64,000 nucleotides of DNA from Calamus simplicifolius. Its lineage: Eukaryota; Streptophyta; Magnoliopsida; Arecales; Arecaceae. The notes beneath the pieces are model-generated. The model had not been told where the DNA came from. It saw only the letters and a program-made list of their open reading frames with translations, and did not search any database. The stretch lies in assembly GCA_900491605.1 (NCBI GenBank), contig UESW01001514.1, positions 62,001 through 126,000 on the forward strand, written 5' to 3'. The translations under genes were made by a program, and so were the position numbers. Positions 48,701-60,720 of this stretch are shown here, in pieces (position 1 is the first letter of the stretch; each line of letters begins with the position of its first letter).

Positions 48701-48917
48701 TGATAAAGAGATTTAGTTGACATGGGGGTTCACAGCATACAGATTAGCCATATCTTCAGGGAAGCCAACTCAACGGCTGACTGGATCGCCGCTAGAGTGG
48801 CTGATCATTCTGAATTCTGGTGCTGAAAGCCCGATGATGAATGTCCTCTGGTTTGAACTTACTTTTGTATTCTGATAGTATGGACTGAGTCATCCTATGA
48901 TGTGATTCCTGTTTGTA

Positions 48918-48978
<61 letters not shown>
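48701..48978 (+). mobile_element. 5'-truncated LINE (L1-type) 3' end with 60-nt poly(A)
   Basis: The plus-strand frame near 48745-48830 reads IFREANSTADWIAARVADH...FWC-stop. This is the C-terminal RNase H segment (REAN.xADWxA) of plant LINE ORF2 proteins. A ~90-base 3' UTR follows, ending TGTAC and then exactly 60 A (48919-48978). The 5' boundary and target duplication are not placed. The long uninterrupted A tail suggests a fairly recent insertion. Confidence 0.75.
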
Positions 48979-48981
<3 letters not shown>

Positions 48982-49222
48982 CATAGGTTAGAGTGCTCTA
49001 TCTGCTCTCGATTTCAAATGCCTAGATGTTTAGACTGCGCCTAACCTGGGGGCTCGGAAAAGGAAGGCTCATACCAAGAGCAGAGCAGTCCACCAAGGGC
49101 GCATGGTCCAAGTACAGTCCCCCACCAACAGGGACAGATCGATGTGGATATGGCTCAACTTTTTTTTAAATGGCATGTCAGGGCTCCAGGTCACGCAGCG
49201 TTACACACTCCCAGCTTCCAAC

Positions 49223-49503
49223 GGTCAAGTCTGAACGGAATAAAGAGCCCCAGATCCGGATGCTCTCCCCACCGCCGTCCGTCGGCCTCGAAATTTTCTT
49301 TCCACCCCAACCGAGAGCCCGAACAGTCAAGAAGCCAACGTGCTATAAAACAAATGGCGTCCCGCGGAGTCCCACGCACCGCCGCACCTCCCGCTCCCGA
49401 ACCCACCGCTCCGTCCTACGTGGCCTCCCCGCGACGCTCCCACCCACCTGGTCAACCCTGTGGACCCCGCCGTCGAGAGATGGGTCCAGTCAAGCGTGTT
49501 GAC
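49223..49503. promoter_or_regulatory. W-box cluster and TATA box upstream of the WRKY gene
   Basis: TTGAC cores, the WRKY binding site, occur on the minus strand at 49223-49228 (TTGACC), 49325-49330 (TTGACT), 49450-49455 (TTGACC) and 49488-49493 (TTGACT). One lies on the plus strand at 49499-49503 (TTGACA). A TATAAAA lies at 49344-49350. They are 470-750 bases before the start codon. WRKY genes are commonly self- or cross-regulated through such sites. That use here is inference. Confidence 0.6.
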
Positions 49504-49973
49504 AAGTTCTCTCACGTGGAACGCGCCGGTCCAATCGGAGGCGGTGGGATTTTTGAAGCGGTCAGATCACCGGCTGACTCCCTACCCTCCCTTTTTTTTT
49601 TTTTTTTTTTGGCCCCTTCCCACCTCCGCTAGAAATTCCACGGAACTAACCTCTCGTTTCTCTCTCTATTCTTCTCTCCCTCTCGTCGCTTCTCAGCCTA
49701 GCTCAACAGGTAGCCAGCCGTCTCCATGCCGTGTGTGCCCACTCCTCCCGAATTCTTCCAGCTGTCTCGACTGACGCACCGCCTCACGTCACTCTTCCCC
49801 CCAAGTCTTCGTCCCTCCCCCACCCCTTTTTATTGCCATCCCATCTCACCGCTAAAAAGACTTCAGACTTTCAACTCAAACCACCCCCCCTGCCCTCCTC
49901 GCTAGCTTTCTTCCGTCTCAATTCCAATTCTTCTCTCACAGATATCATTACCATAAGCCGTGCACAGAGATTG
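49504..49973 (+). promoter_or_regulatory. CT-rich 5' leader of the WRKY gene
   Basis: Pyrimidine-rich sequence with CTCTC and CCCTCC blocks and a 22-nt poly(T) (49590-49611), typical of plant leaders. It contains an upstream ATG at 49731 that is in frame with the WRKY start without an intervening stop, but the extra residues are low complexity, so the ATG at 49974 is preferred. Confidence 0.5.
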
Positions 49974-52220
49974 ATGGACAAAGGTGGTGGAGGAAGATTG
50001 AGTTTGGACGCCTCGTCGGAGTCGGTCGGATTTCTGGCGAGCAGGTCGTTCCTTAGTCCGAACCACGGCGGTGGGCTCAAGCGCAGGCACTCGTTAATGG
50101 AATCGGGTGACCACTTTCCAACCGCCATCGAATTCCCGGTGGCGCCGGCCGGCGAGAAGCGGGTGGATGAGATGGATTTCTTCTCCGATGAGAAGAAAAA
50201 AGGAGCCGCGAGGAAACCGATCTTAACCTCAAGGTGCCCAGTCCTAGTATCAAGAAGGAAGATCTAACCATCAATGTTAGTGATTTAGCGTCATCGTTTT
50301 TTTTTTTTTTTGTCATCTTCTTATTGGATTTGATCTGTTAGATGTACTAATTGAATTGAATTATAATATCTGTAGACTGGGTTGAACCTTCTGACTGCAA
50401 ATACGGGCAGCGATCAGTCGACGGTGGACGACGGGCTGTCGCCTACTGAGCATGATAAACAAGGCAAGAGCGAGGTTGGTCATTTCTTTAGATAAATGAA
50501 TGAATGAACTGTTATGTTTATTTGATTGAATTTATTTGGTTTCTGTGCATGTTAGTGGTGAGTATTATGGGTGAGCTGAATTGAATTGACTGCTTTGTTT
50601 GATCCAGCTGGCCGCGATGCAAGCCGAGCTGGCGCGGATGAACGAGGAGAACCAGCGGCTGAGAGGGATGCTGAACCAAGTGACCACCAACTACCACAGC
50701 CTCCATATGCACCTCGTTGCTCTAACGCAACAGCGCAACCAAAAGAATGGAAGCTCGCCAGGCCATGAGGTATATAATTAGCAATTAGAATTATCCTTAT
50801 CTATCTCGTCTAGTTCAAAGCAATTATAGCAGACGAACTGATTTGGAGATTAATTTATGATCCAGGCTACGGATGAGAAGACCGATGGAAAGATCGTGCC
50901 GAGGCAGTTCCTGGACCTCGGTCCGGCCTCAAACGCTGATGAGCCTTCTCACTCCTCGACTGAAGGCGGAAGCCGGGGTCGCTCCTCTTCACCACGGAAC
51001 AATGTTGCAGCGGGATCCATGGACTACGGGGTGCACAAAAACAACACTAACAAGGAGATGGTTTCATTTGATAACCACGAACGGTCTAACAGGGAGGACA
51101 GCCCAGACCCGTCATCTGAAGGATGGAACCCTAACAAAGCACCGTCCCAATTACCCCCTTCCAAAAGTGCAGAACAGGCCCAAGAAGCCACCATGAGGAA
51201 AGCCCGTGTCTCGGTCCGAGCACGATCCGAAGCACCTATGGTATGATATCTAATACAAGGCAAACCTCGATACATTTCCCGATGATGAAGTTGATTGTGG
51301 ATGACCAACATCGAGACTAATTAGACAATATATTATGCTCTAATTGTATTATAGATCACTGATGGATGCCAATGGAGGAAGTACGGACAGAAGATGGCCA
51401 AAGGAAACCCGTGCCCCCGGGCCTACTACCGGTGCACCATGGCGACCGGCTGCCCCGTCCGGAAGCAGGTAATTAATATCCCTCTAGCTCCCCCTGCGTC
51501 AATTAATTTAATCCTCTTAATCATAGATTAATCAAATACAACGATCCAAACTAATCTATAATTTGGCAATCCCAATAGGTCCAAAGGTGTGCAGAGGATA
51601 GATCCATCTTGATTACTACCTATGAGGGGAATCACAACCATCCACTCCCACCAGCTGCCATGGCGATGGCATCGACCACTTCAGCCGCAGCTTCGATGCT
51701 TCTCTCTGGATCCATGTCGAGCACCGATGGACTGATGAATAACTTTCTAGCAAGAACCATACTTCCTTGCTCCTCAAGCATGGCAACCATATCAGCATCT
51801 GCTCCATTCCCGACTGTCACTCTGGATCTCACCCAATCTCCAAATCCTCTCCAATTCCAAAGGCCCCCAACCCAATTCCAAGTCCCTTTCCCGAGCAGCA
51901 CTCCAAGCTTCGGCGGCCCACCTCAGCCGCTCTCTCTACCGCAGGTCTTCGGGCAGGGACTGTACAACCAATCGAAATTCTCTGGCCTTCAGATGTCGGC
52001 CGACGTGGAAGGAGCCCGGTTCCCTCACCCTAAGCCACCGTCATCCGCCTCCCTGGCCGACACAGTGAGCGCGGCGACCGCTGCAATAACGGCAGACCCC
52101 AACTTCACGGCAGCCCTCGCGGCCGCCATCACGTCTATCATCGGAGGTGGTCATCAGCCAAACATCAACAGCAACACTAGTGCCAACAATAATACCAATT
52201 CGAGTTTCCCGGTTACCTAG
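49974..52220 (+). CDS. WRKY transcription factor, group IIb (WRKY6/31/42-like), exon 1 frame disrupted
   Basis: Exons: 49974-50275, 50376-50474, 50608-50769, 50866-51240, 51355-51468, 51579-52220. Every intron is GT-AG. Exons 2-6 join in one open frame: a leucine-zipper coiled coil in exon 3 (LAAMQAELARMNEENQRLRG), then a WRKY domain split by an intron after RKQ, as in group II. It has WRKYGQK and a C-x5-C-x23-H-x-H zinc site (CTMATGC ... HNH), and an Ala/Ser/Asn-rich C-terminus ending SSFPVT. It is a nuclear DNA-binding regulator of W-box genes. Exon 1 is 302 nt, one short: after an A6 run at 50196-50201 the expected frame (DLNLKVPSPSIKKEDLTIN) is one base off, and the literal frame stops at 50265-50267 after 97 residues. 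An assembly error in the homopolymer and a true pseudogene both fit. With the frame intact, the protein would be 564 residues. Confidence 0.9.
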
Positions 52221-52460
52221 CTAAGACGAGGAGTTGCCGTCGTAAATTCCATGCTTCTTTTATTAATTTCTCGGCATTATTCTTTTGTTTTGTGAAGAAA
52301 AAAATGGGATCATATATATCATCCTTGTTAATTTTGTTTTTTTGGCCTCTTGTTAATTTTGGGACGGTGGGATGAGAACAAACCGTATTCTTCTCTTTCT
52401 TTTTATTGTTGGCAGTTTACCATAGACAATTATAATAAAGACAAAAGAGACACGTACGTC
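52221..52460 (+). other. 3' UTR of the WRKY gene with candidate poly(A) signal
   Basis: AT- and T-rich sequence after the TAG stop. AATAAA at 52434-52439 is a plausible polyadenylation signal 214 bases after the stop codon. Confidence 0.5.
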
Positions 52461-54169
52461 CAAGGATCAAATCATCTTTTCATTACTACTTTCCTACGTC
52501 TGTCTAATCGCCTTGGCTTTCTTCTGTGGGTGGGTCTCTTTGACGGTGATCCAGTCGTCGTCGCAGGGGGGTCAAGGATTGCGTCCCATGCACGTGAACA
52601 ACGCGGAAGCGTTAAGGAAAAGGGTGGACGGGAGACGGCCGTTCCGGAGTGGTTACCGGTTTGACCCGGAAGCGGGCCCGAGCCGGCCCCTTTCTGTGCT
52701 GGGCCCACCAGATCAACAAGTGGACATGATGTGGGGCCCGGGTGAGGTGAGTGGGGGTACGTGGCAGCTGCGAAGTTCAGGACGTGGTCGTTTCCATACT
52801 TCACATGGAGTAGTAGTTGATCCCCTTCGATCACGGAATTCGGAGCACCGAATACCGAGTACTAGGAGCGTGCGATGAATAAACTAGCGTTGCACACTGA
52901 TGAGGGTTTTCCTGGAAGATTCGCATTGACGCAAGTACTTGTTGCGATTACTCGGGGCGAGGACAAGAGTTCGGATTTGGAGATCACGACGATGGCTTCG
53001 TTTCCCACAAAAGAATATGATATCCCTCCCTCCCTCGGGAGAGCCAACAAAAGAATGGAGTGAGTCATGCAAAGATATCAGATTTATCCGGCCACCTTTG
53101 CCGACGACTCCTGAAATTAAGCTGCATTCAATACAGTGTTCCACAAAAATATAAAACCAGATAAGCTTGGAACGGGTGGCAAATGGAGTTAGTTCAGTGA
53201 TAAAGAAAGGCTCGCTAGGGACAGGAAGAAGTTGGAAGGTAACATGCTAGCTAGATATTAATTCCTGACGAGCTTATCAATCTAGAACATGTTAGATACT
53301 GGGTCTGACAAGAGATTTTTCCATTCTCAGTGAGTTTTTCTCCACAAATAAACTTATGGCCGAGTGATAACTGAATGGCGTCGAAGCAATGGGTGAGTCA
53401 CATGAAAGATGCCTGAGCTTGAGGGAACGCGAGCCACAAAGATCCCCCCTCAATAAAGGTTATTTAGGGTTTGGTCAACGAGATAAAGATCGATTGATGT
53501 GCAAGCGAGATGAGGGAAGGATGGTCCGTTCTCCATCTCCCAACCGAGCAAGGTAGAAAAATAAAACATATATTAGATGGTGCAGCTTGAGGCCATTTCT
53601 AAGATTCCTAATTAAGAGAGAGGGCTACGTACTAATGATTCTTGCACCTTCTATAAGAAACAAGGACACTATATTACGGAACAATTAATTAAATACAAAG
53701 ATCAAAAACCTCCCAATACTCTAAAGCTCTAACTTGGCTTCTCCTTTAGCTTGAACAGCAACAACAACGACAAGCTAACCACCATTTTAATATTGATGAG
53801 AAAATGCACCATGGCAGCAGAGGCTTATATGAGTGGCTTGCTTTGCGAATTTATAGGTAGAAAAGACCATTCAGGAGGTCATTAGTTGATGATGTTGAAA
53901 AACAGCACAAAAGGAGGTTGAAAGAAATTAGATTATCAGTGGGATAATCAATTACGTCTTGAGAAGGGCATCGTATGTTACAGATACGTGTCCACATTTA
54001 CGTCAGTAGTTGAAAAAAGAAACTAAAAATGGTACCAGATGGGGGATTTAAAGAGTTCATGTGCAAGGGTTGGCCCTTCATACAGCAACCCAGCGAACGC
54101 CGAAACCGTCTACCAGTTGACTAAACCAAGAACTATTGGCGATAGTTGGCATTATAGCTAGGATATTGA
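52461..54169. other. Intergenic, no feature recognised
   Basis: Moderately GC-rich to about 52850, then mixed. Several overlapping frames on both strands (52472-53144) are of similar length and lack domains, codon consistency or splice partners. I call no gene here. Confidence 0.6.
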
Positions 54170-54239
54170 ATAAAATTAAACCCTGATATGGAAAGTCACT
54201 TGTCCTGCAGGACCTGCACTTATTGAGCTTTATTTCTAA

Positions 54240-54475
54240 ACGTAAATATATGTCGCTAAATAGGCTTAGCGTTGCTATTGTGACACAATTTTTGTTGCTA
54301 AACATTGGACCGGTAAACTAGTTTTTATGGCAACAACGTCACTAAATAGTAACATAATAACGCTTTAAATAGCGATGTGCAAAAATTGTCACTAATGCAT
54401 CGCAACCTTTGCGTTGTTTGTTTGGAATGCCTTTTTGTGCACAATAAGCATCGCAACGATGTCGCAATATTAAAT
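54240..54475. repeat. CACTA subterminal repeats
   Basis: GTCGCTAAATAG, TTGTTGCTAAA, CGTCACTAAATAG, TTGTCACTAATGCATCGCAA and CATCGCAACGATGTCGC recur. They use the same word type as the terminal region at 830-1545, suggesting related elements at both ends of the window. Confidence 0.7.
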
Positions 54476-55259
54476 TTTTTTTAAAAGTATTTTTATCTAA
54501 AAGTAATATTTAAACCTACTTGTACGTTTAATAGTGAGACATGACAATGAAAAAGTCCTACTCGCCCTAATATTATAAAGAAATATGAAATTAATAAAAA
54601 CAAGTTTGAAATTTTTTTTATTAATTTAAAAAAGATAAATCTCATTACATTATATAAATCAAACATATATAACAAATATGTATACAGAACATCAAAATAA
54701 AAATAACATCAAGAATCTGGCGCTGGATCACGTGGTGGGTGCAGAGTATCAGAGACGAATTAGATTGAGAGTTTTGCGACATCATCCGAATCAACCTGCA
54801 TCTCATGCATGATCTGTCTATCATGGCCTGCTGGGCTCTAAAGTCCGCAAACTGCTATCGAAGCTCAGTGGTGTGCTCATCGAACTCCTACCGAATCGGA
54901 TCCGTAATAGATAACCTCATCTCATCGATGTGCTCAGCATGAATATTACCAGATCCAGTACAATGTGAACAGGAGCCTGAAATGAGAAAGTATATGGAAG
55001 CTTTGGTGCCCATACCATACACTCTATGATCATGTGGCTGGGCACCAACAGCTTCCAAGAATACCCATTGAGACTCCTATGGTGAAAGCTCGACGGATGT
55101 CTCCCCATCAATAGAGTCAGCTTGTGATGCCTGGGAGAGTAACTCATCCATATGTGCTTGAAAGAAATAAAAAAAATGATTATAGAATCAATATAAGAAG
55201 TATGTAAATTAAAATTATTCATTAAGATTTTAGAAGCAAATCCTAACTCCAACTTGCTG

Positions 55260-55740
55260 CAACTGTGCATTGACCCAGGAATCGTTTTTCTTTGTGTGTG
55301 TCGCCTTAAGTAGACGATACTCTCCTAGGTCTGTGCCCTCCTGCATAGTCTATAGAAATAGAAAATAGATTACAAATGTAAGTATTTGTAAATAAAATTA
55401 ATAGTAACTCGGTTAATTATGTTTTTTTACTAAACGACATCGATGCTCCTAAATGAAAATGGAATCCGAGGTGTGACAGAAGAGACCCATGCCTCGATCG
55501 TCCTTCTCGGATCGATGGTTCATGCTAACTGTGGAGGACCTCTTGCATCAGGCCTCTAACTGCCATACCTACTGCTACTCGTGCCATATACCCTTTGGCA
55601 CATGCACAGGACGATGATCATACCTCCTTCAATGATGAAGCATATCGGAGTATTATCGTGCACCTAGGACATCCCATGCCAACCTAATGGCATCATGGAT
55701 GGTAGGGTCCCACGTAAAATTTTTTTGCAATAAAATAAAG
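55260..55740 (-). pseudogene. Ptta/En/Spm plant transposase (Transposase_24-type) remnant
   Basis: Minus-strand translation gives MQEGTDLGEYRLLKATHTKK then NDSWVNAQLQQVG near 55345-55255. In the neighbouring segment it gives DPTIHDAIRLAWDVLGA (near 55710-55660) and SMNHRSEKDD...SHTSDSIF-like pieces (near 55530-55455). These correspond to the FKKTHTKKDGTWV and NRxSEKGGxxxHTxGSISF features of the plant transposase family carried by CACTA elements. Stops and frameshifts throughout; clearly dead. Confidence 0.65.
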
Positions 55741-56738
55741 TTATTTGCATGCATAAAATAGAGTTAAAAATTTTATATGACTGATTTAGGATTAAAAATA
55801 GATAGTTTACTTGAAACTTAGAAAAATAGAACTTCCTCAGGCCCGAAGACGCATGATGCCAGTCGTAGCTTGTCAGATTAGCGCGCCTATGAAATTTAGC
55901 GCTGATCTGGCTTAATGCTGTATGCTGCTCAATAAAACTATCGCCAAAATAGAAAGGATAAACAATGCATGTTTATAAAGAATTAGCATTAAAATTATCA
56001 TAATTGTAAAAGAAATTATATACTTACATCCCTTGTGCATCCAATACAAATACACTGCGGCTTGAGGATGAAGAACTCTACACCATCTATGTTGCTAAAG
56101 AAGAAGCGTCATGAGATGAACCAGGTTGAGTGGCATCCCCCGTAGAGATAATGAAGGTTGTGTAGGGAGTGCAGATCTGAACTCTCCTGCTGACGAGGTT
56201 GCTGGATCAAATGGGTCAATGCTGTGGCGCTGTCCATCCCATCTATCAACAATGGATCTCCTTTGGCCCCTCATACTGAAAATAACAGAGATTCATGCAA
56301 CCTAATTGTGGATAATAAATATATGTGTAAAATAAAGCACAAATAAATTCATCTTGCAATTATCAACCTCTATGTAGAGTCAATTTCATTTGTGTCATCA
56401 ATAATCGGTTCAACATCCGATGTTGTATCTGACTATGATTGAAATTCATCTTCATCATCGTCCAATGAAACATTAACATCCTCAATTTCTTGGATATCAC
56501 CAGTAGGATCTCTAAGTGATGTTTTAGGAGCAGATGTGTCATCCACAATTGCATGTATTTCAATCTCATCCTCTTAAAATGCAGGGGAATCAGGTGATTG
56601 AGTCAAAGAGTTTTTAGCAAGCACGATGGTCGATCGTGCCATGATTTTAAAACAGCCCATCAGTCTCGCTTGTCATTGCGCAAGCTTGGATATCCATAAT
56701 TACTAAGCTTGTAACGCTATAATAAATGGTTCATATTT

Positions 56739-57010
56739 TTACAATCTTCGTTTATGGTTCACTTCAACCAAATTATATTCATTATGAATCCTGGTCCCCA
56801 CATTGACTGTTGGATCAAACCATTTGTAATGAAATAAGACAGTACATTTCGTAGGCCAGCCTGGATATTCAACTTCGAACACCTCAACTAACTTTCCATA
56901 ATAATCCAACATATTTACTCCAATGCTTTCTTCTATAATGCACATGCTCCAATTTACGTGCATCTTGAAGAACCTAATTCTTCAATCTGAAACTTATAGC
57001 CATTCACAAA
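56739..57010 (-). pseudogene. DUF4216 domain fragment of a CACTA transposon
   Basis: Open frame 56963-56739 (74 codons) contains YYGKLVEVFEVEYPG, VLFHYKWFDPTVNVGTR and NLVEVNHKRRL. These are the signature of DUF4216, found C-terminal of TNP2-type transposases in CACTA elements. The preceding NGYKFQIEELGSSRC segment is in another frame at about 57005-56960, so a frameshift separates them. It supports the minus orientation. Confidence 0.85.
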
Positions 57011-57121
57011 ATAGCTAGAGTAGGTATTTACTGTCCTCAATGGCCATTATGCTAGGTAACTAATGAAAATATTGTCAACAGTGGACCATGGACCATTAAC
57101 CTGTAAATGAATAAGGAATTC

Positions 57122-58606
57122 TGTTGGATTACGGAATGAAAAATCCCAATCTAATTGGAATAAAATGGCAGCGGAAACAAAATAAATCTTGTGTTAGATT
57201 TGCTCGGATCTTCAAAGGTGCTGCCTTCAGAAAGACGACCACCCTCTACAAGTATCCACACACGAACGGACACCAAAATAGTTTTTGAATGCTAGTTCAA
57301 CAAGTTCATTTTTTACAAAAACGAACCATGGTTTCCAACTCTCTATTTATCTATTTTAAGGCAAAAGACACGACCCTTCAAATGCCCCAATAGACACGAC
57401 CTTTCAAATGCCCCAATAGACATTAAAAACATATATATCATATATATACAAGTCTGCTAGGGTTTTTGGTTAACTAGGATTTTAATTAATATTTATTTAA
57501 AACTCCTTTTAAATAATGACAATTTAAACCCTAATCCTTATCAATAAGGAATTTATATTTTTAACCAAAAACCTTTATGGATTATTTTCTTATCCAATAA
57601 GAAAATATAACAAATTAATTACTTATCATAATTTAAATTACGGATTTAAATTTTCTCAAAATTAAACTCGAATCTAAATGACAACTAATTACTATTTATA
57701 ATTTAAAATAATCTTATCATTTTAAATTACTATAAGAGTAACAAACCGTAACCATTATTGTCGTTCTTAGTGTGCGACCCTATAGGTTCAATTAACGTTG
57801 GCAGTAGGCCTAAATCACATTTTGATCCTACAAGTCATAAGCGGCCTCTAGCAAGACATTATGACTACCCAAGTTAAATAAAAGCTCACGTTCCGAGACA
57901 ACCTTAAAGTAGCTAATGACATAATCCTTTTGTCACATGATATCTTGATAGAATATAAGGCATGGAAAAAGTCAACCTTATATCGCTCTATCTTTAATTT
58001 CTCAAAACCCAATTAGACTGACTAACAAATGATATTGATCTCCATCAATTCATTTGAGCACGGCCATGCATTTCTCAGTCTCAATCATCGAGGGGCCCAG
58101 AGATATCTCTCTTATAATAAGAGGACAAATTCCATCTTAATCACTCATATCTACTACATGATTCTTATTATGTTCAAGCATAATCTTTATAATCATCCGG
58201 TTAAAGACAACGTTTGATTATGTCAAAACATAATATTCCTCATGTTGAGAACTATAGCAATCTCAGGTCTAAGGATTTAATGACACAACTACTAGAGATT
58301 AACTTATGACTTTGATCCATGTATTAATCTCAAGGCAGGTCTTGTCCAATATTTGTTCTCAATAAATACATATAAATTTGATTTGTATCTCATACACATA
58401 TTCATCCATGAATATCAATCAAATTTCATACTAATCTTAATTTATTATTATTCCCAAAATAATAACCGATTAGACATTTAGAATAATCATAATATTATTC
58501 AAGGACATTATTATATAATAAACATGCAAATTATGATAATAGTAAATGCTCATAAATATTCAAAATACCATGTCCATACAATAGGCCTAGGGCACTATTA
58601 CTAACA
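57122..58606 (-). repeat. 3' LTR of the copia element (1485 bp)
   Basis: Plus strand starts TGTTGGATTACGG and ends CACTATTACTAACA. It includes a 27-bp tandem duplication at about 57371-57423 (CGACCYTTCAAATGCCCCAA twice). The partner LTR starts at 63998 and lies outside the window, so LTR divergence cannot be measured. Confidence 0.9.
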
Positions 58607-58620
58607 ATCTCCCACTTGCA
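58607..58620 (-). other. Polypurine tract of the copia element
   Basis: On the element's strand the bases TGCAAGTGGGAGAT end at the LTR start, the standard plant copia form. Confidence 0.85.
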
Positions 58621-60239
58621 CTAGGCCCACTCATCAATGTATCTAATACCTATGAACCTAGCATGACGATCATGCTTTGCTTGTGGTAGAGGCTTAGTCA
58701 ATGGATCAGCAACATTGTCATCTGTTGGAACTCTGCATATTTTTACGTCACCTCTCTCAATAATTTCTCGAATGAGATGATAACACCTAAGAATGTGTTT
58801 GGATCGCTGATGTGACCTAGGTTCCTTTGCTTGTGCGATAGCACCATTATTGTCACAATGAACATCAACAGGATTTGTGATGCTAGGAACCACTCCAAGG
58901 TCAGTAATGAACTTCTTGATCCAAACTGCTTCCTTTGCTGCATCAGATGCTGCTATGTATTCAGCTTCAGTTGTAGAATCAGCAACAGTGCTTTGCTTCA
59001 AACTTTTCAGCTAACAGCACCACCATTTAAACAAAACACATATCCTGACTGCGATCGGAAATCATCTTTGTCAGATTGAAAGCTTGCATCTGTGTAACCA
59101 CTTACAACCAGATCATCTTCCAATCGCCATACACCAAGAACACATCTTTAGATCTTCTCAGATACTTAAGAATGTTCTTGACAGCCATCCAGTGACTCTC
59201 ACCGGGATCTGACTGGTATCTACTCGTTATGCTTAAAGCATAAGAGACATCTGGTCTAGTGCACAACATAGCATACATGATAGATCATATTGCTGAAGCA
59301 TAAGGAATCTTACTCATGCACTCTCGCTTATCTTTTATGTTAGGACACTGAGATTTGCTAAGTGTAATACCATGAGACATAGGCAAGTATCCTCTCTTGG
59401 AATCTTGCATACTGAACCTTTTCAGTACTTTGTCTATGTAAGTACTTTGACTTAGACCAATCAGCCTCTTAGATCTATCTCTATAATCTTTATCCCTAGG
59501 ATATAGGCAGCTTCGCCTAAGTCTTTCATTGAGAAACATTTCCCTAACCAAGACTTGACACTCTGCAAGGTAGGAATATCATTCCCAATGAGTAAAATAT
59601 CATCAACATATAAGACCAGAAATACAATGGTGCTCCCACTAACTTTCTTGTAAACACAAGGTTCATCTTCATTTTTGATAAATCCAAACTCTTTGACTGA
59701 TTCATCAAAACGAAGATTCCAACTCCGAGAAGCCTGCTTCAAACCATAAATGGATCTTTGAAGCTTGCATACTTTACTAGAATTCTCAGGTTGTACAAAA
59801 CCCTCAGGTTGTGTCATGTACACATCCTCAAGTAAGTTTCCATTAAGAAACACAGTTTTAACATCCATTTACCAAATCTCATAGTCATAATATGCAGCAA
59901 TGGCAATGAGAATTCTAATAGACTTAAGCATGGCTACAGTGAAAAAGTTTCATCATAGTCTATGCCATGAGTTTGTTTGAAACCTTTTGCAACTAGCCTT
60001 GCTTTGTAAGTATGCACTTTACCATCCATGTCAGTTTTCTTTTTGAAAACCCATTTGCACCCAATGGTCTTTGTACCTTCAGATGGCTCAATCAAGGTCC
60101 ATACCTGATTATCATACATGGATTGGATTTCAGACTTCATGGCCTCTAACCATTTCTCAGAGTCTGGATCTAACATAGCCTCTTGATAGGTAGTAGGTTC
60201 ATTTTGATCCACTAACAATACATCATGATTATCAGTCAC
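58621..60239 (-). pseudogene. Copia reverse transcriptase and RNase H (broken)
   Basis: The reverse transcriptase starts in 60239-59934 (VWTLIEPSEGTKTIGCKWVF, ARLVAKGF). After a frame change it continues in 59868-59461 with DVKTVFLNG, the catalytic YVDDILLIGND and MKDLGEAAYILGIKI. A third frame (59551-59285) follows. RNase H is in 59001-58621 (DSTTEAEYIAASDAA, HCDNNGAI, then VADPLTKPL). The YVDD site is intact, but at least three frame breaks separate the parts. Confidence 0.9.
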
Positions 60240-60720
60240 AAGAAATCCATATCTCTCGGGCTCATGACGTATCCTATCAGATCTACGTAATTTTGTGCTA
60301 CAGGTGTTGTGTCAACAATGGTTTGTTGACTTTGAGCATCCACAGCGGTTCAATGTTATCTTGTGGTTCTCGAATTTCTTCGAGTTGTACCTTTCTCCCA
60401 CTGGTTCCTTTAGAAATAAATTCCTTTCTAGAAAGACACCATTCCAAGCAACAAACACTTTGTTCTCAATGGGATTGTAAAAGTAGTATCCTTTAGTCTC
60501 TTAGGATACCCCAAAAAAAATATTGTCAGACTTGGGTTCCAGCTTATTTGAAACTTGACGTTTTACATAAGCTTCACAACCCCAAATCTTAAGAAAAGAC
60601 AAACTAGGCTTTTTACCAGTCCACATCTCATATGGTGTCTTTTCAACCGCTTTGGTTGGAACTCGAGTGTGAACGCAGCTGTTTCAAGTGCATAACCCCA
60701 AAAGGTAAGTGGAAGATCCG

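Larger units (their letters stand above)
54170..57121 (-). mobile_element. Decayed CACTA (En/Spm) transposon, left part, interrupted by a copia insertion
   Basis: The left part (54240-54475) has TAGCGAC/GTCGCTAAA/GCATCGCAAC words in both orientations, a CACTA subterminal array. Inside, on the minus strand, lie fragments of a plant Ptta/En/Spm transposase-associated protein and of the DUF4216 domain that follows CACTA transposases. No clean CACTA terminus was found near 54170. The right end lies beyond the copia element that starts at 57122, past the window edge. Confidence 0.75.

Noticed and set aside
49144..49632. 162-codon plus frame overlapping the WRKY promoter
   Set aside because: Overlaps frames of similar length on both strands, is Pro/Arg/Ser-rich from GC-rich promoter DNA and ends in poly-Phe from poly(T).
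49731..50267. Upstream ATG at 49731 as the WRKY start
   Set aside because: In frame but adds 81 low-complexity, leader-like residues; the ATG at 49974 begins a sequence resembling group IIb WRKY N-termini.
52472..53144. Several 60-121-codon frames on both strands after the WRKY gene
   Set aside because: Mutually overlapping and domain-free, with no splice or coding signal favouring one.
56363..56569. 68-codon minus frame rich in Met/Leu/His
   Set aside because: Lies in the decayed CACTA interior; no family motif could be recognised, so it is covered only by the element call.
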